Source of the DNA: Streptomyces europaeiscabiei
Lineage (GTDB): Bacteria; Actinomycetota; Actinomycetes; Streptomycetales; Streptomycetaceae
Assembly (NCBI RefSeq): GCF_036346855.1
Contig: NZ_CP107841.1
Location: forward strand, 9,800,001-9,864,000
DNA: 64,000 bases
Direction: 5' to 3'
The position numbers were made by a program, and so were the translations under genes. The notes beneath the pieces were generated by a model. It saw only the letters and a program-made list of their open reading frames with translations, made no database searches and was not told where the DNA came from. Positions 8,839 through 16,617 of the stretch are shown here, piece after piece (position 1 is the stretch's first letter; each line of letters opens with the position of its first letter).

Positions 8839-9738
8839 TCAGCCGAGGTCGCTTCGGCCGGCCCTGGTGAGCCGGTACTGCAGGACGGTGATCGCGCTGA
8901 GGACGACCAGCAGGGCGACCGACATCGCCGAGGCGTAGCCGAACTGGAAGCGGCCGAAGGCGGAGCCGTAGATGTAGAACTGGAGCACGTTCGTCGCGTT
9001 CGCGGGTCCGCCCGCCGTGGTCACCGCGACGGTGTCGAACACCTGGAACGAACCGATCACCGTCATGATCATCACCACCGCCAGCACCGGACGCAGCAGC
9101 GGCATGGTGACCCGCCAGAACATCCGCCACTCGCTCGCGCCGTCCACCCTGGCCGCCTCGTACACGTCGTTCGGGATCGCCTGGAGCCCGGCGAAGAGGA
9201 GCAGCGCGGTGTAGCCGACGTGCCGCCACACGTTGATCAGGGCGATGGTGGGGATGGCCCAGGTCTCGTCGGCGAGGAACGGGACGCGGTCCGCGCCGAG
9301 AGCGCCGATGATCTCGTTGCCGATGCCGAGCTGGGTGTCGAGGATCCACAGCCAGACCAGGCCGGCGACCACGTTCGACATCAGATACGGCGTGAGCACG
9401 ATGCCGCGCAGCAGGGCCGACTGGGTCAGCCGCTGGAGGAGTACGGCGACGGCGAGCGCGGCGACCGTCTGCACACCGATGTTGAGGACCACGTACTCGA
9501 CCGTGACCGCCAACGATTTCCAGAAGATGGGGTCGTTGACCATCCGGACGTAGTTGTCGAGGCCCACCCACTCTGCCGGGGTGAGCAGGTTGAAGCGGGT
9601 GAAACTCAGATAGATGCCCCGCAGCGTCGGCCAGAGCAGGAACACCAGGAAACCGAGCATCGCCGGGGTGATGAAGACGGCGGCCAGGACGCCGTCGCCT
9701 CGCCGACGGATCGGTGGACTGGTGGAGGCGATGGTCAT
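8839..9738 (-). CDS. CUT1 ABC sugar permease, MalF-type
   Basis: 299 residues with six membrane helices and the EAA loop YEAARVDGASEWRMFWRVTM near residue 200. The open frame runs further upstream, but ATG 9738 with AGGGAG 7 bases ahead is the natural start. It is the first gene of the importer operon, facing a divergent ROK regulator across 172 bases, so that regulator most likely controls it. It forms the membrane channel as a heterodimer with the MalG-type partner. Confidence 0.94.
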   Translation of the reverse strand: MTIASTSPPIRRRGDGVLAAVFITPAMLGFLVFLLWPTLRGIYLSFTRFNLLTPAEWVGLDNYVRMVNDPIFWKSLAVTVEYVVLNIGVQTVAALAVAVLLQRLTQSALLRGIVLTPYLMSNVVAGLVWLWILDTQLGIGNEIIGALGADRVPFLADETWAIPTIALINVWRHVGYTALLLFAGLQAIPNDVYEAARVDGASEWRMFWRVTMPLLRPVLAVVMIMTVIGSFQVFDTVAVTTAGGPANATNVLQFYIYGSAFGRFQFGYASAMSVALLVVLSAITVLQYRLTRAGRSDLG

Positions 9739-9910
9739 CGGGTGCTCCCTCATCGGCGGCGCTGCCTCAGACTCGGACCACTTACTTTTGTCGCGAAAGA
9801 ATTGTGACGTCAAGAGGCTGCGCGAACATCTTTTGGGAGGGGGTTCACGGGCGTAGGGTGGGCTTGTTGTTTCCATGACGGAAGAAACATGGTGTGGGAG
9901 TCTGACCCTC
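9739..9910. promoter_or_regulatory. divergent control region between sugar importer and ROK regulator
   Basis: The region contains AT-richer patches unlike the surroundings. One is an imperfect palindrome centred on TCGCGA at 9786-9801 (TTTTG and AAGAA flanks). Another is the element TGTTTCC facing GGAAGAAACA, at about 9869-9888. Either could be the operator of the ROK protein encoded rightward. No canonical -35/-10 pair stands out. Confidence 0.4.
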
Positions 9911-11071
9911 ATGACCGCACTCGCTGCCAGCTGGCTGCCGCTCAGTCCCGGGGAACGCGCGGTGGCGATCGAGGTGCTCGTGCACGGCCCGCTCTCCCGC
10001 ACGGAACTCGCCGGCCGGCTAGGCCTGTCCGCGGGCAGCCTCACCCGGCTGACCAAACCGCTGATCGAATCGGGCCTGCTGGTCGAGACGTCCGAGGGCG
10101 CCGCGCTTCCCGAGGTCCGTCAGGGGCGCCCCTCGCAGCCGCTGGACATCGTCGCCGAGTCCCGTTCCTTCGTCGGCTTCAAGGTCACCGACGACATGGT
10201 GTACGGCGTGGTCACCACGCTCCGGAGCGAGATCGTCACCCGCTACGACCGCCCGCTCACCACCCATGAGCCGGAGCGGGTCGCGGATCTGCTCGCCGGG
10301 ATGACCGCCGAACTCGCCCGCGCCCACCCCTCGCTCGCCGGTATCGGCATCGGGGTCGGCGGGTACGTCCGGCGCCGGGCGGTGGTCGGGGAGTCGCCCT
10401 TCCTGTCGTGGCGCGATGTGCCGCTGGCCGAACTCGTCGAGGAGCGCACCGGGTTGCCGGTGGTCGTCGAGAACGACGTCGCCGCGCTCGTGGAGGCCGA
10501 GACCTGGTTCGGCGCGGGGCGCGGCCTCGACCGGTTCGTCGTCCTCACCATCGGCGCGGGTATCGGCTACGGGCTCGTGCTGGGCGGCAAGCGGGTGGCG
10601 TACGCCGAGGAGGACCGCGGGTTCGGCCGCCACTGGATCGTGGACCCCGCCGGCCCGCTCACCCCCGACGGGGAGCGCGGCAGCGCCGTCTCACTGCTGA
10701 GCATCCCCGGCATCCGGTACCAGGTGCAGGCGGCGACCGGGCGCGAGGTGACGTACGAGGAGGTCCTGGCCGGTGCGGCCGACGGTGAGCCGATGTGTGT
10801 GCGGGTCGTCGGGGAGGCGGGGCGGGCCCTGGGGACGCTGGTGGCCCAGATCGCCAACTTCGTCATGCCGCAGAAGGTCCTGCTCGCGGGGGAGGGGGTG
10901 GGTCTGATGGAGGTGGCGGGGGAGGCCGTGGACAAGGCCGTCCGGGCTCATCGGCATCCGCTGGCCGCGCCCGTCCCGCTGGAGACGAAGGTGTCCGACT
11001 TCCATGACTGGGCGCGGGGGGCGGCCGTGCTGGCCATTCAGGTGCTCGTGCTCGGGACCGTGGAGCCGTAA
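9911..11071 (+). CDS. ROK-family transcriptional regulator lacking the zinc cysteines
   Basis: 386 residues: an N-terminal winged helix (LSRTELAGRLGLSAGSLTRL) followed by a sugar-kinase-like ROK domain (GIGIGVGGYV, VVENDVAALVEAETWFGAG, TIGAGIGYGLVLGG). ROK proteins usually carry a CxCGxxGC zinc motif after a GxxGH segment. Here the equivalent stretch reads GFGRHWIVDPAGPL then TPDGERGSA, so all three cysteines are replaced. It is probably a sugar-responsive repressor without kinase activity. The start with GGGAG 10 bases upstream is preferred; ATG 9875 in frame is possible. It is divergent from the sugar importer and presumably controls it. Confidence 0.9.
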   Translation: MTALAASWLPLSPGERAVAIEVLVHGPLSRTELAGRLGLSAGSLTRLTKPLIESGLLVETSEGAALPEVRQGRPSQPLDIVAESRSFVGFKVTDDMVYGVVTTLRSEIVTRYDRPLTTHEPERVADLLAGMTAELARAHPSLAGIGIGVGGYVRRRAVVGESPFLSWRDVPLAELVEERTGLPVVVENDVAALVEAETWFGAGRGLDRFVVLTIGAGIGYGLVLGGKRVAYAEEDRGFGRHWIVDPAGPLTPDGERGSAVSLLSIPGIRYQVQAATGREVTYEEVLAGAADGEPMCVRVVGEAGRALGTLVAQIANFVMPQKVLLAGEGVGLMEVAGEAVDKAVRAHRHPLAAPVPLETKVSDFHDWARGAAVLAIQVLVLGTVEP

Positions 11072-11150
11072 ACGCAGAGTGATCAGCTTCACGGTCCGTA
11101 ATGTCGGAAGTGGCACCTTTACTCACATCGGCTTCACGTTCGAGGACATA

Positions 11151-11164
11151 TGGTTTACACCATG
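11151..11164. promoter_or_regulatory. palindrome ATGGT-TTAC-ACCAT at the start of the 58-aa gene
   Basis: Perfect 5-bp arms around a 4-base spacer overlap the candidate start codons of the small gene. If real, it would be an autoregulatory operator or a translational hairpin covering the start. It is short, so chance is possible. Confidence 0.35.
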
Positions 11165-11338
11165 TCCACTCCCCCTGATGTCGTCCTGGAAAGATCGGAA
11201 GTACCGGCGCGAACGGCCGCCGAGGTCAACGAGGAGATCCGGGCGCTCTGGTTCCGGAGCGGTGGGACGTTGAACAGGGAGCAGCGGAGCGAGTACGAGC
11301 GGCTTGTCCTGGAATGGGCGGCGCGCTCCGCCAACTGA
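11162..11338 (+). CDS. small conserved-type hypothetical protein (58 aa)
   Basis: A short acidic protein, predicted helical (AEVNEEIRALWFRSGG, then REQRSEYERLVLEW). I do not recognise a family, but codon usage is Streptomyces-like and it stands alone between two hairpin- or palindrome-bounded regions. ATG 11162 lies inside a palindrome and lacks a good ribosome site. ATG 11150, four codons upstream, has AGGA only 3 bases away. The start is therefore uncertain. Confidence 0.6.
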   Translation: MSTPPDVVLERSEVPARTAAEVNEEIRALWFRSGGTLNREQRSEYERLVLEWAARSAN

Positions 11339-11435
11339 ACCCGTACGGGTTTGTTCTGCTTTCGTCCGCCGGGTCGGTGGACGGCCCGCCGCGACGTCGT
11401 CGTGGCTTGTCGCGCCGTTCCCCCTCGCGCCCTTG

Positions 11436-11460
11436 GGGGCGCGCCCGCCGGGCGCGCCCC
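11436..11460. terminator. bidirectional hairpin terminator
   Basis: Perfect 11-bp inverted repeat of GGGGCGCGCCC with a 3-base loop, lying between the convergent 58-aa gene and the serine protease, 12 bases from the protease stop. Its position and stability fit a shared terminator. Confidence 0.75.
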
Positions 11461-11471
11461 GTCGTGGCTTC

Positions 11472-12851
11472 TCAGCCCCAACTCCGTGAGTACTGGCGGC
11501 GGTATGCCTGCCTGTCCTGTTCCGTGCGGATGAAGCGGGTGGCTGCCAGGGCGACCATGCTGCCGGCGACGACCAGAAGACCCGGCCCGACGTTGCGGGG
11601 GTCGGCGAGGCGGTCGAGGAGGTCGGAGGCGGCGCCGATGGACTCGACGGGCTCCACCGAGCCCGGTTCGGCTCCTCCGGGAGCCGCGGCGCCCTGGGAG
11701 TCGTCGTCCGAGGAGCCGTCGGCCGCGGCGGTCGGCTGGGCGGCGGACTGGGGCAGGCCGGTCAGCTGGACGCCGAGGTCGTCGAGGGCGTCGGACAGCG
11801 GCTGGAAGAACGTCGTACCGCCTTCCTCGCAGTCGCCGTTGCCGCCCGAGGTCACCCCCAGGGCCACCCCCTCCGAGAACATCGGGCCGCCGCTGTCGCC
11901 CGGCTCGGCGCAGACCGTGGTCTCGATGAGACCGCTGACCGTGCCCTCGGGGTAGTTGACCGTGGCGTCCAGGCCGGTCACCTCGCCGTTGCGGAAGCCG
12001 CTGGTGCTGCCGCTGCGGAACACCCGCTGGCCGACCGCCGCCTCGCCGACCGAGGTGATGCGCACGCCGCGGCCGTCGCCGACCGAGACGACGTTGGTCT
12101 TGTTGCTCGGCGCGTCCTGGAGGTACTGCACGAGCGAGAAGTCACCGCCGGGGAAGTTCGACTCGGTCGTCCGGCCGATCTCCTGTTGCCCCTGGTTGTC
12201 CGCGAACCAGACGGAACCGGCGGGACCGCAGTGCCCGGCGGTGAGCATGAAGTCGTTCTCGCCGTCGGTCACGTTGAAGCCGATCGAACAGCGGCCCCCC
12301 GTGCCGAAGATGGGCTGGGCGCCGTTGAGTCGCATCGTGTACGTGCCCTCGGTGCGCTCCATCCGCACGGACCCGCCGATCTCCTCGGCGAGGTCGGTCA
12401 GGCTCGCCCAGTCCTTCTTGGAGACCGTGCTGTCGGCCCGCACGACGACCTCGTTGGAAGCGGGGTCGACGGCCCAGGAGGTGCCCGACACCCGGGGCGC
12501 CGTACGCAGGGCCTCCGTGGCCGACTTCAGGTCGTCGCCGCTGTACTCGACCATTTTGGGGCGCGCACCCGCCTGCTCGACCTCGGCGGCCGCCTTCTCG
12601 TCGGTGACCGCGACGACCGGCTCGCCGTCCTCGGCGATCCAGGTGCCCGCCGTACGCTCGGCACCCAGCTCGTTCACCAGACCGTTCCCGGTGCCGGACG
12701 CGGCGAACACCGCACTGCGGGTCGCGGGCGGGGAGGTGGTGGGTTCGGTCGCCATCGCCGCCTGCGTGACCATCAGGGTTCCGCAGATCAGTCCCCCGGC
12801 GGCCGTCAGCCGCGCCACCCGCTTCACGACTCGTCGTCGTGCGTGCCTCAT
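11472..12851 (-). CDS. secreted, membrane-anchored trypsin-like (S1, streptogrisin-type) serine protease
   Basis: 459 residues. A signal peptide (about residues 1-35) is followed by a pro-region of about 130 residues and a chymotrypsin-fold domain. The catalytic triad is visible: LTAGHC (His), GGDFSLV (Asp) and EPGDSGGPMF (Ser), with CSIGF and the disulfide cysteines of alpha-lytic/streptogrisin proteases. After a Ser/Ala/Pro/Asp-rich linker, the C-terminus has one hydrophobic helix (GPGLLVVAGSMVALAATRF) and a basic tail, so the enzyme should stay on the outer face of the membrane, unlike soluble streptogrisins. ATG 12851 has GGGAG 7 bases upstream. It stands alone. Confidence 0.93.
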   Translation of the reverse strand: MRHARRRVVKRVARLTAAGGLICGTLMVTQAAMATEPTTSPPATRSAVFAASGTGNGLVNELGAERTAGTWIAEDGEPVVAVTDEKAAAEVEQAGARPKMVEYSGDDLKSATEALRTAPRVSGTSWAVDPASNEVVVRADSTVSKKDWASLTDLAEEIGGSVRMERTEGTYTMRLNGAQPIFGTGGRCSIGFNVTDGENDFMLTAGHCGPAGSVWFADNQGQQEIGRTTESNFPGGDFSLVQYLQDAPSNKTNVVSVGDGRGVRITSVGEAAVGQRVFRSGSTSGFRNGEVTGLDATVNYPEGTVSGLIETTVCAEPGDSGGPMFSEGVALGVTSGGNGDCEEGGTTFFQPLSDALDDLGVQLTGLPQSAAQPTAAADGSSDDDSQGAAAPGGAEPGSVEPVESIGAASDLLDRLADPRNVGPGLLVVAGSMVALAATRFIRTEQDRQAYRRQYSRSWG

Positions 12852-12949
12852 TGCCTGGCTCCCGAACCCCGTCCGACACGGTGTCAACACCGCCAGGGCG
12901 TCCGGTCCTTGAGCGCCCTCCTTTCATACGTGCGGCGGTCGGCACATGT

Positions 12950-13474
12950 TCACCAGTCCGCGTCGACGTATCCCAACGTCCGGTTCATGGCGATCGCGCG
13001 CGCGTTGGCCGGATGATGCATCGTTCGGACGATGCTCACCCCGCACATTCCGGCGAACCCGATGCCGAAGGTCTTCATGGCCACCGAGATGCCCCGGCCC
13101 CGGTGTCGGACCCGAACCCCGGTCATCTCGTTGAACACGAACCCGGACCCCCGCCGGTCGGAGGTGGCCGCCATGCCGACCCACCGGTCGCCGTCGAGGG
13201 CCAGCACGACACCGCGCGGATCGTAGGCGGGCACCTCGAAGCGGAGCCGGTGGTACTCGTCGTACTCGAAGAAGGCACCGCGCCCCGGGATGTCCGCCGA
13301 GCACTCCTTGTTGAGTTCGTACAACGCCCGGCGATGCTCCGGGGTGTCGCCGAGTTCGGAGAGCGTCGTCAGCCGGATACCGGAGGTGCGGCACTTGTCG
13401 ACGTACGGCTGGAAACGTGCCAGGTCGAAGTCGGTGACGTCCAGCTGGAGCCGGACCCACTCGGTCGCCGTCAA
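12950..13474 (-). CDS. GNAT-family N-acetyltransferase, TTG start
   Basis: 174 residues with the acetyl-CoA motif of GNAT enzymes (TGVRVRHRGRGISVAMK) and the following helix and strand (NARAIAMNRTLGYV). The chosen start is TTG 13474, because GGAGG lies 7 bases upstream and the codon overlaps the stop of the methyltransferase gene (TTGA), which implies translational coupling. The longer frame upstream is a shadow of that gene. Acceptor substrate unknown. Confidence 0.88.
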   Translation of the reverse strand: MTATEWVRLQLDVTDFDLARFQPYVDKCRTSGIRLTTLSELGDTPEHRRALYELNKECSADIPGRGAFFEYDEYHRLRFEVPAYDPRGVVLALDGDRWVGMAATSDRRGSGFVFNEMTGVRVRHRGRGISVAMKTFGIGFAGMCGVSIVRTMHHPANARAIAMNRTLGYVDADW

Positions 13475-14310
13475 CGCTTGCCTCCCACTCCGCAGTACAT
13501 GGCCACTTCCGCCGGTTCCCCGGAGGCGGGATCGCCGCTGATCTCCGGCCGCCAGCGTGTGCACGAGACCACGCCCGGTTCGAGGAGGTCGAGCCCGTCG
13601 AAGAAGCCGGCGATCACCTCCGGTGTGCGCTGGGTCAGCCGTGGGATGCCGTGCTCGTTCCACCAGGCGGCCGCGATGTCCACGTCGGGCCACTCCGGGC
13701 TGGTGATGGTGTGCGACAGCACCAGATGGCTGCCGCTGGGCAGGGCGTCCATCAGATGGCGCACGATGCCGTACGGGTTCTCGTCATCGTGGATGAAAGC
13801 CAGCACGTCGAGCAGCATCAGCGCGACCGGCCGGGTCAGGTCCAGGGTTCTCGCCGCGTGTTCGAGGATCGAGTCGACGTTGCGCAGGTCCTCGTCGACG
13901 TGGTCCGTACGGCCCTCGGGTGAACTCGTCAGCAGGGCGCGGGCGTGCACCAGGACCAGCGGGTCGTTGTCGACGTAGACGATCCGGGCGTCCGGGGCGA
14001 TGTGCTGGGCGACCTCGTGGGTGTTCTCCGCGGTCGGCAGTCCGGCGCCGATGTCCAGGAACTGCCGGATGCCCACGTCGGCGGCCAGATGACGCACGGC
14101 CCGCCCCAGGAACTGCCGGTCCGCGCGGGCGTAGTCCTCGATGCTCGGATGCAGCCGGCGTATCTCGTCCCCGGCCTTCCGGTCGACCTCGTAGTAGTCC
14201 CCGCCGCCGAGCCAGTAGTTCCAGATCCGTGCCGCGACCGGTCGCGTGGTGACGATGCGGCGGTTCAGCGACGAGGAGGGGAAGTCCGAGGGGGCCGGGT
14301 TGTCCGTCAC
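13471..14310 (-). CDS. SAM-dependent methyltransferase, DUF574 family
   Basis: 279 residues. The sequence VAARIWNYWLGGGDYYEVDR, then QFLDIGAGLPTAENTHEVAQ (SAM-binding loop), is typical of the DUF574 group that is greatly expanded in Streptomyces. GTG 14310 is chosen because AGGAG lies 8 bases upstream; the ATG candidates further upstream lack one. It is coupled to the GNAT gene by a 4-base stop/start overlap. Members are thought to be methyltransferases, often beside regulators, but substrates are mostly unknown. Confidence 0.9.
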   Translation of the reverse strand: MTDNPAPSDFPSSSLNRRIVTTRPVAARIWNYWLGGGDYYEVDRKAGDEIRRLHPSIEDYARADRQFLGRAVRHLAADVGIRQFLDIGAGLPTAENTHEVAQHIAPDARIVYVDNDPLVLVHARALLTSSPEGRTDHVDEDLRNVDSILEHAARTLDLTRPVALMLLDVLAFIHDDENPYGIVRHLMDALPSGSHLVLSHTITSPEWPDVDIAAAWWNEHGIPRLTQRTPEVIAGFFDGLDLLEPGVVSCTRWRPEISGDPASGEPAEVAMYCGVGGKR

Positions 14311-14584
14311 GGCGTCAACTCCTGGATCTTCTGTTGAAGGTGCGTGCTTCATCCAACCGGCAATGTAGACCCGTCGGTTGGCCTTTGCCGATACTTCGGC
14401 GATCTTCACCGCGGTACCTGCTGCCGCGCCCCGGTCGGCGCCCGGCTGAACAGCGATCGTCGAGACCCCTCTACTAATCAGTAACTCTTAGGTAGTCTCC
14501 CGGCCACCAGTGGGCATGACCATGACGAGTGCGGCGAAGGTTCCATCGACCTCGCCGCTTTGACATGAGAAAAAGGGGACGAAC

Positions 14585-15220
14585 ATGACAGCAAGCGGTG
14601 TGGGACGCCGCATGACGACGGTCGCCGCGGTGGCCGTACTGGGTCTGGGTGCTTCGGTGACCGCGGCCGTTCCGGCCGCCGCGGCGCCTGTCGAGGCCGC
14701 GGTCGGCGCGGCGGCAGCCGCCGAGGTGGACTACGCGACCTGGCAGAAGGATGTGAAGGCCGTCGTCGACACGGCCACTCCCTACATACAGCAGCGCACC
14801 GCGAACTCCTCGGGGCAGAAGCTCGCGGTCGTCTTCGACATCGACAACACCACGCTGGAGACGCACTACACGCCCTGGTACCAGCTGCCGACCCCGGCGC
14901 TGAAGCCCTCCCTGGAGCTGGCCAAGTACGCCAAGTCCCGGGGGGTCGCCGTCTTCTTCGTCACCGCCCGGCCGGGCATCATCGAGAGCGTCACCAAGTG
15001 GAACCTGAAGACCGTCGGTTACCCCGTCGACGGCCTCTACGTACGTGACCTGCCCGACCTGTTCGCCGAGGTCTCCGCCTACAAGACCGCCTCGCGCGCG
15101 GACATCGAGTCCGACGGCTACAAGATCATCGCCAACGTCGGCAACAACACCACGGACCTCGTCGGCGGCCACGCCGAGCGGACGTACAAGCTGCCCGACT
15201 ACGACGGGCTGCTCGACTGA
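14585..15220 (+). CDS. secreted HAD-superfamily acid phosphatase
   Basis: 211 residues with a signal peptide (residues 1 to about 35, Ala-rich, ending AAAA). The HAD nucleophile motif is VFDIDNTTLE (DxDxT, first Asp the phosphoryl acceptor), motif II FFVTARPG, the lysine in YKTASRADIES, and acidic motif III at NVGNNTTDLVGGHA. This matches the class B/IIIB acid phosphatases that act outside the membrane on organic phosphate. It has AAGGGGA 6-7 bases upstream of ATG and is followed at once by a 14-bp hairpin. No PHO box could be recognised upstream. Confidence 0.9.
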   Translation: MTASGVGRRMTTVAAVAVLGLGASVTAAVPAAAAPVEAAVGAAAAAEVDYATWQKDVKAVVDTATPYIQQRTANSSGQKLAVVFDIDNTTLETHYTPWYQLPTPALKPSLELAKYAKSRGVAVFFVTARPGIIESVTKWNLKTVGYPVDGLYVRDLPDLFAEVSAYKTASRADIESDGYKIIANVGNNTTDLVGGHAERTYKLPDYDGLLD

Positions 15221-15243
15221 CGCCGCTCCACCGTTCGTTCCTG

Positions 15244-15281
15244 GGTGTACGGCCGCCGGTTCCCGCGGGCGGCCGTACACC
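15244..15281 (+). terminator. 14-bp hairpin terminator after acid phosphatase
   Basis: Perfect inverted repeat GGTGTACGGCCGCC (15244-15257) against 15268-15281 with a 10-base loop. It ends only 12 bases before the next start codon, so terminator and downstream promoter must overlap. Confidence 0.8.
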
Positions 15282-15287
15282 TAGACT
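15282..15287 (+). promoter_or_regulatory. candidate -10 (TAGACT) of a leaderless transcript
   Basis: TAGACT ends 6 bases before the ATG of the next gene, which has no Shine-Dalgarno sequence. A start at or near A15294 would give a leaderless mRNA. The -35 region would fall inside the terminator hairpin. Confidence 0.45.
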
Positions 15288-15293
15288 CCCGCC

Positions 15294-15683
15294 ATGGCCG
15301 ACGACATCTCGCTCGACGCGCTCGGCGCGGGCAGCTACCTCCTGATCACCACCTACCGCAAGAACGGCACGGCCGTGCCGACGCCGGTGTGGGTGGTGCG
15401 GGACGGGGACGCGCTCGGCATCTGGACGGTCGCGGACTCCTGGAAGGTCAAGCGCATCCGGAACCGCGCCGACGTCCTCGTCGGCCCCTGCGATGTGCGC
15501 GGCAACCCCACCGGCGACTCCGTCCCCGCCCGCGCCGAGATCCTCGACGCGGCCGACTCCGCCGCCTACCGCAGGCTCATCGCCCGAAAGTACGGCGTCC
15601 TCGGACGCCTCACCCTCCTCGGCAGCCGACTCCGCCGGGGCGCCGACGGCACGATCGGTATCCGTGTCACGCTGACGAAGTAG
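15294..15683 (+). CDS. PPOX-class (pyridoxamine oxidase-like) F420/flavin oxidoreductase
   Basis: 129 residues. The split-barrel pattern (SYLLITTYRKNGTAVPTPVW, GIWTVADSWKVKRIRNRADV, VLVGPCDVRGNP) is that of small actinobacterial PPOX-class proteins, many of which bind F420 or FMN. The reaction is not predictable beyond redox chemistry. No ribosome site precedes the ATG; the gene starts 12 bases after a strong hairpin and may be leaderless. It converges with the response regulator, with 49 bases between them. Confidence 0.87.
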   Translation: MADDISLDALGAGSYLLITTYRKNGTAVPTPVWVVRDGDALGIWTVADSWKVKRIRNRADVLVGPCDVRGNPTGDSVPARAEILDAADSAAYRRLIARKYGVLGRLTLLGSRLRRGADGTIGIRVTLTK

Positions 15684-15732
15684 GCTTCCGCGAGGCTTCC
15701 TTGAGCCTCGCCGAGGCTCCTCGGGCGGCTCG

Positions 15733-16416
15733 TCACGAACGGTCGCCCGCGTGCCCCGTCCGCCACGCCCATGCCGCGATCTCCACCCGGTTCCGGGCGG
15801 CGAGCTTGAGCTGGACGCTGCCGAGGTGGGTCTTGACCGTGGAGAGCGAGACGAACATCGAGGCGGCGATCTCGGCGTTGGTGTGGCCCAGCGCGACCAG
15901 ACGTACGACGTCGAGTTCCCGGTCGGTCAACGGCTCCTGAGGACGCGGGGCTTCGGATCCGGGGGCGGCCTCCTTCTGGGCCGTGAGGTGCTTGAGGAGC
16001 CGGACCGTCACCGACGGCGACACCAGCGAGTCGCCCACCGCCGCAGCCCGTACGGCCTCCGCCAGCAGGGCCGGCCCGGAGTCCTTGAGCAGGAAGCCGC
16101 AGGCGCCGCCGCGCAACGCCCCGTAGACGTACTCGTCGAGGTCGAACGTGGTCACCACGACCACCCGCAGCGGATCGGCCACACCCGGACCGGCCAGCAG
16201 CCGGGTCGCCTCCAGGCCGTCCAGCCTCGGCATACGGATGTCCAGCAGACACACATCGGGCCGCACCTCGCGGGCCAGCCGCACGGCCGTCTCGCCGTCG
16301 GCGGCCTCGGCGACCACGGTGATGTCTGGCTGCGCGTCGAGGAAGAAACGGAAGCCGGTGCGGACCATGTCCTGGTCGTCGGCGATCAGAACCCGGATCG
16401 GGCTGCGGTCGTTCAT
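15733..16416 (-). CDS. NarL/LuxR-family response regulator
   Basis: 227 residues. The receiver domain (residues 8-125) has the acidic pair D13-D14, phospho-acceptor D59 (CLLDIRMP), the Thr of VVVTTFD and the Lys of LLKDSG. The C-terminal LuxR helix-turn-helix (LTDRELDVVRLVALGHTNAE and the recognition helix in SLSTVKTHL) binds DNA. ATG 16416 begins the receiver; no good ribosome site is visible. It is divergent from a histidine kinase of the matching HisKA_3 type, which is its likely partner. Confidence 0.93.
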   Translation of the reverse strand: MNDRSPIRVLIADDQDMVRTGFRFFLDAQPDITVVAEAADGETAVRLAREVRPDVCLLDIRMPRLDGLEATRLLAGPGVADPLRVVVVTTFDLDEYVYGALRGGACGFLLKDSGPALLAEAVRAAAVGDSLVSPSVTVRLLKHLTAQKEAAPGSEAPRPQEPLTDRELDVVRLVALGHTNAEIAASMFVSLSTVKTHLGSVQLKLAARNRVEIAAWAWRTGHAGDRS

Positions 16417-16617
16417 GGGCGCATCATGCCTGAGGGGGGAGGGGAGAAGGGGAACCCGGGAGGGGCGGTGGAGTGAGGCGAGGGGCGGGGAGAGCTGGGA
16501 GAGGGAGGGGGCCAACCTCTCCCGGCGGCGGGGGCGCCCGCCTCGGCCGAACGGCCGGCTTCACCGCCCGTCGGACGCGCTCCCTCAGCCGTACGGCCGA
16601 TACGGGGGCCACCGGGG
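16417..16617. promoter_or_regulatory. divergent control region of the two-component pair
   Basis: A purine-rich 201-base interval between response regulator and kinase. It contains an 8-bp perfect inverted repeat (GGGAGAGG at 16497-16504, CCTCTCCC at 16516-16523). I see no clear -35/-10 or repeated operator. Confidence 0.35.

Noticed and set aside
5299..9738. Loss of the ATPase gene from the first sugar importer (and likewise the second)
   Set aside because: Streptomyces CUT1 importers share a distant MsiK ATPase, so its absence is the normal arrangement.
12852..12949. TTGACA in front of the protease as a promoter
   Set aside because: A good -35 is present on the minus strand, but no acceptable -10 lies 16-18 bases downstream.
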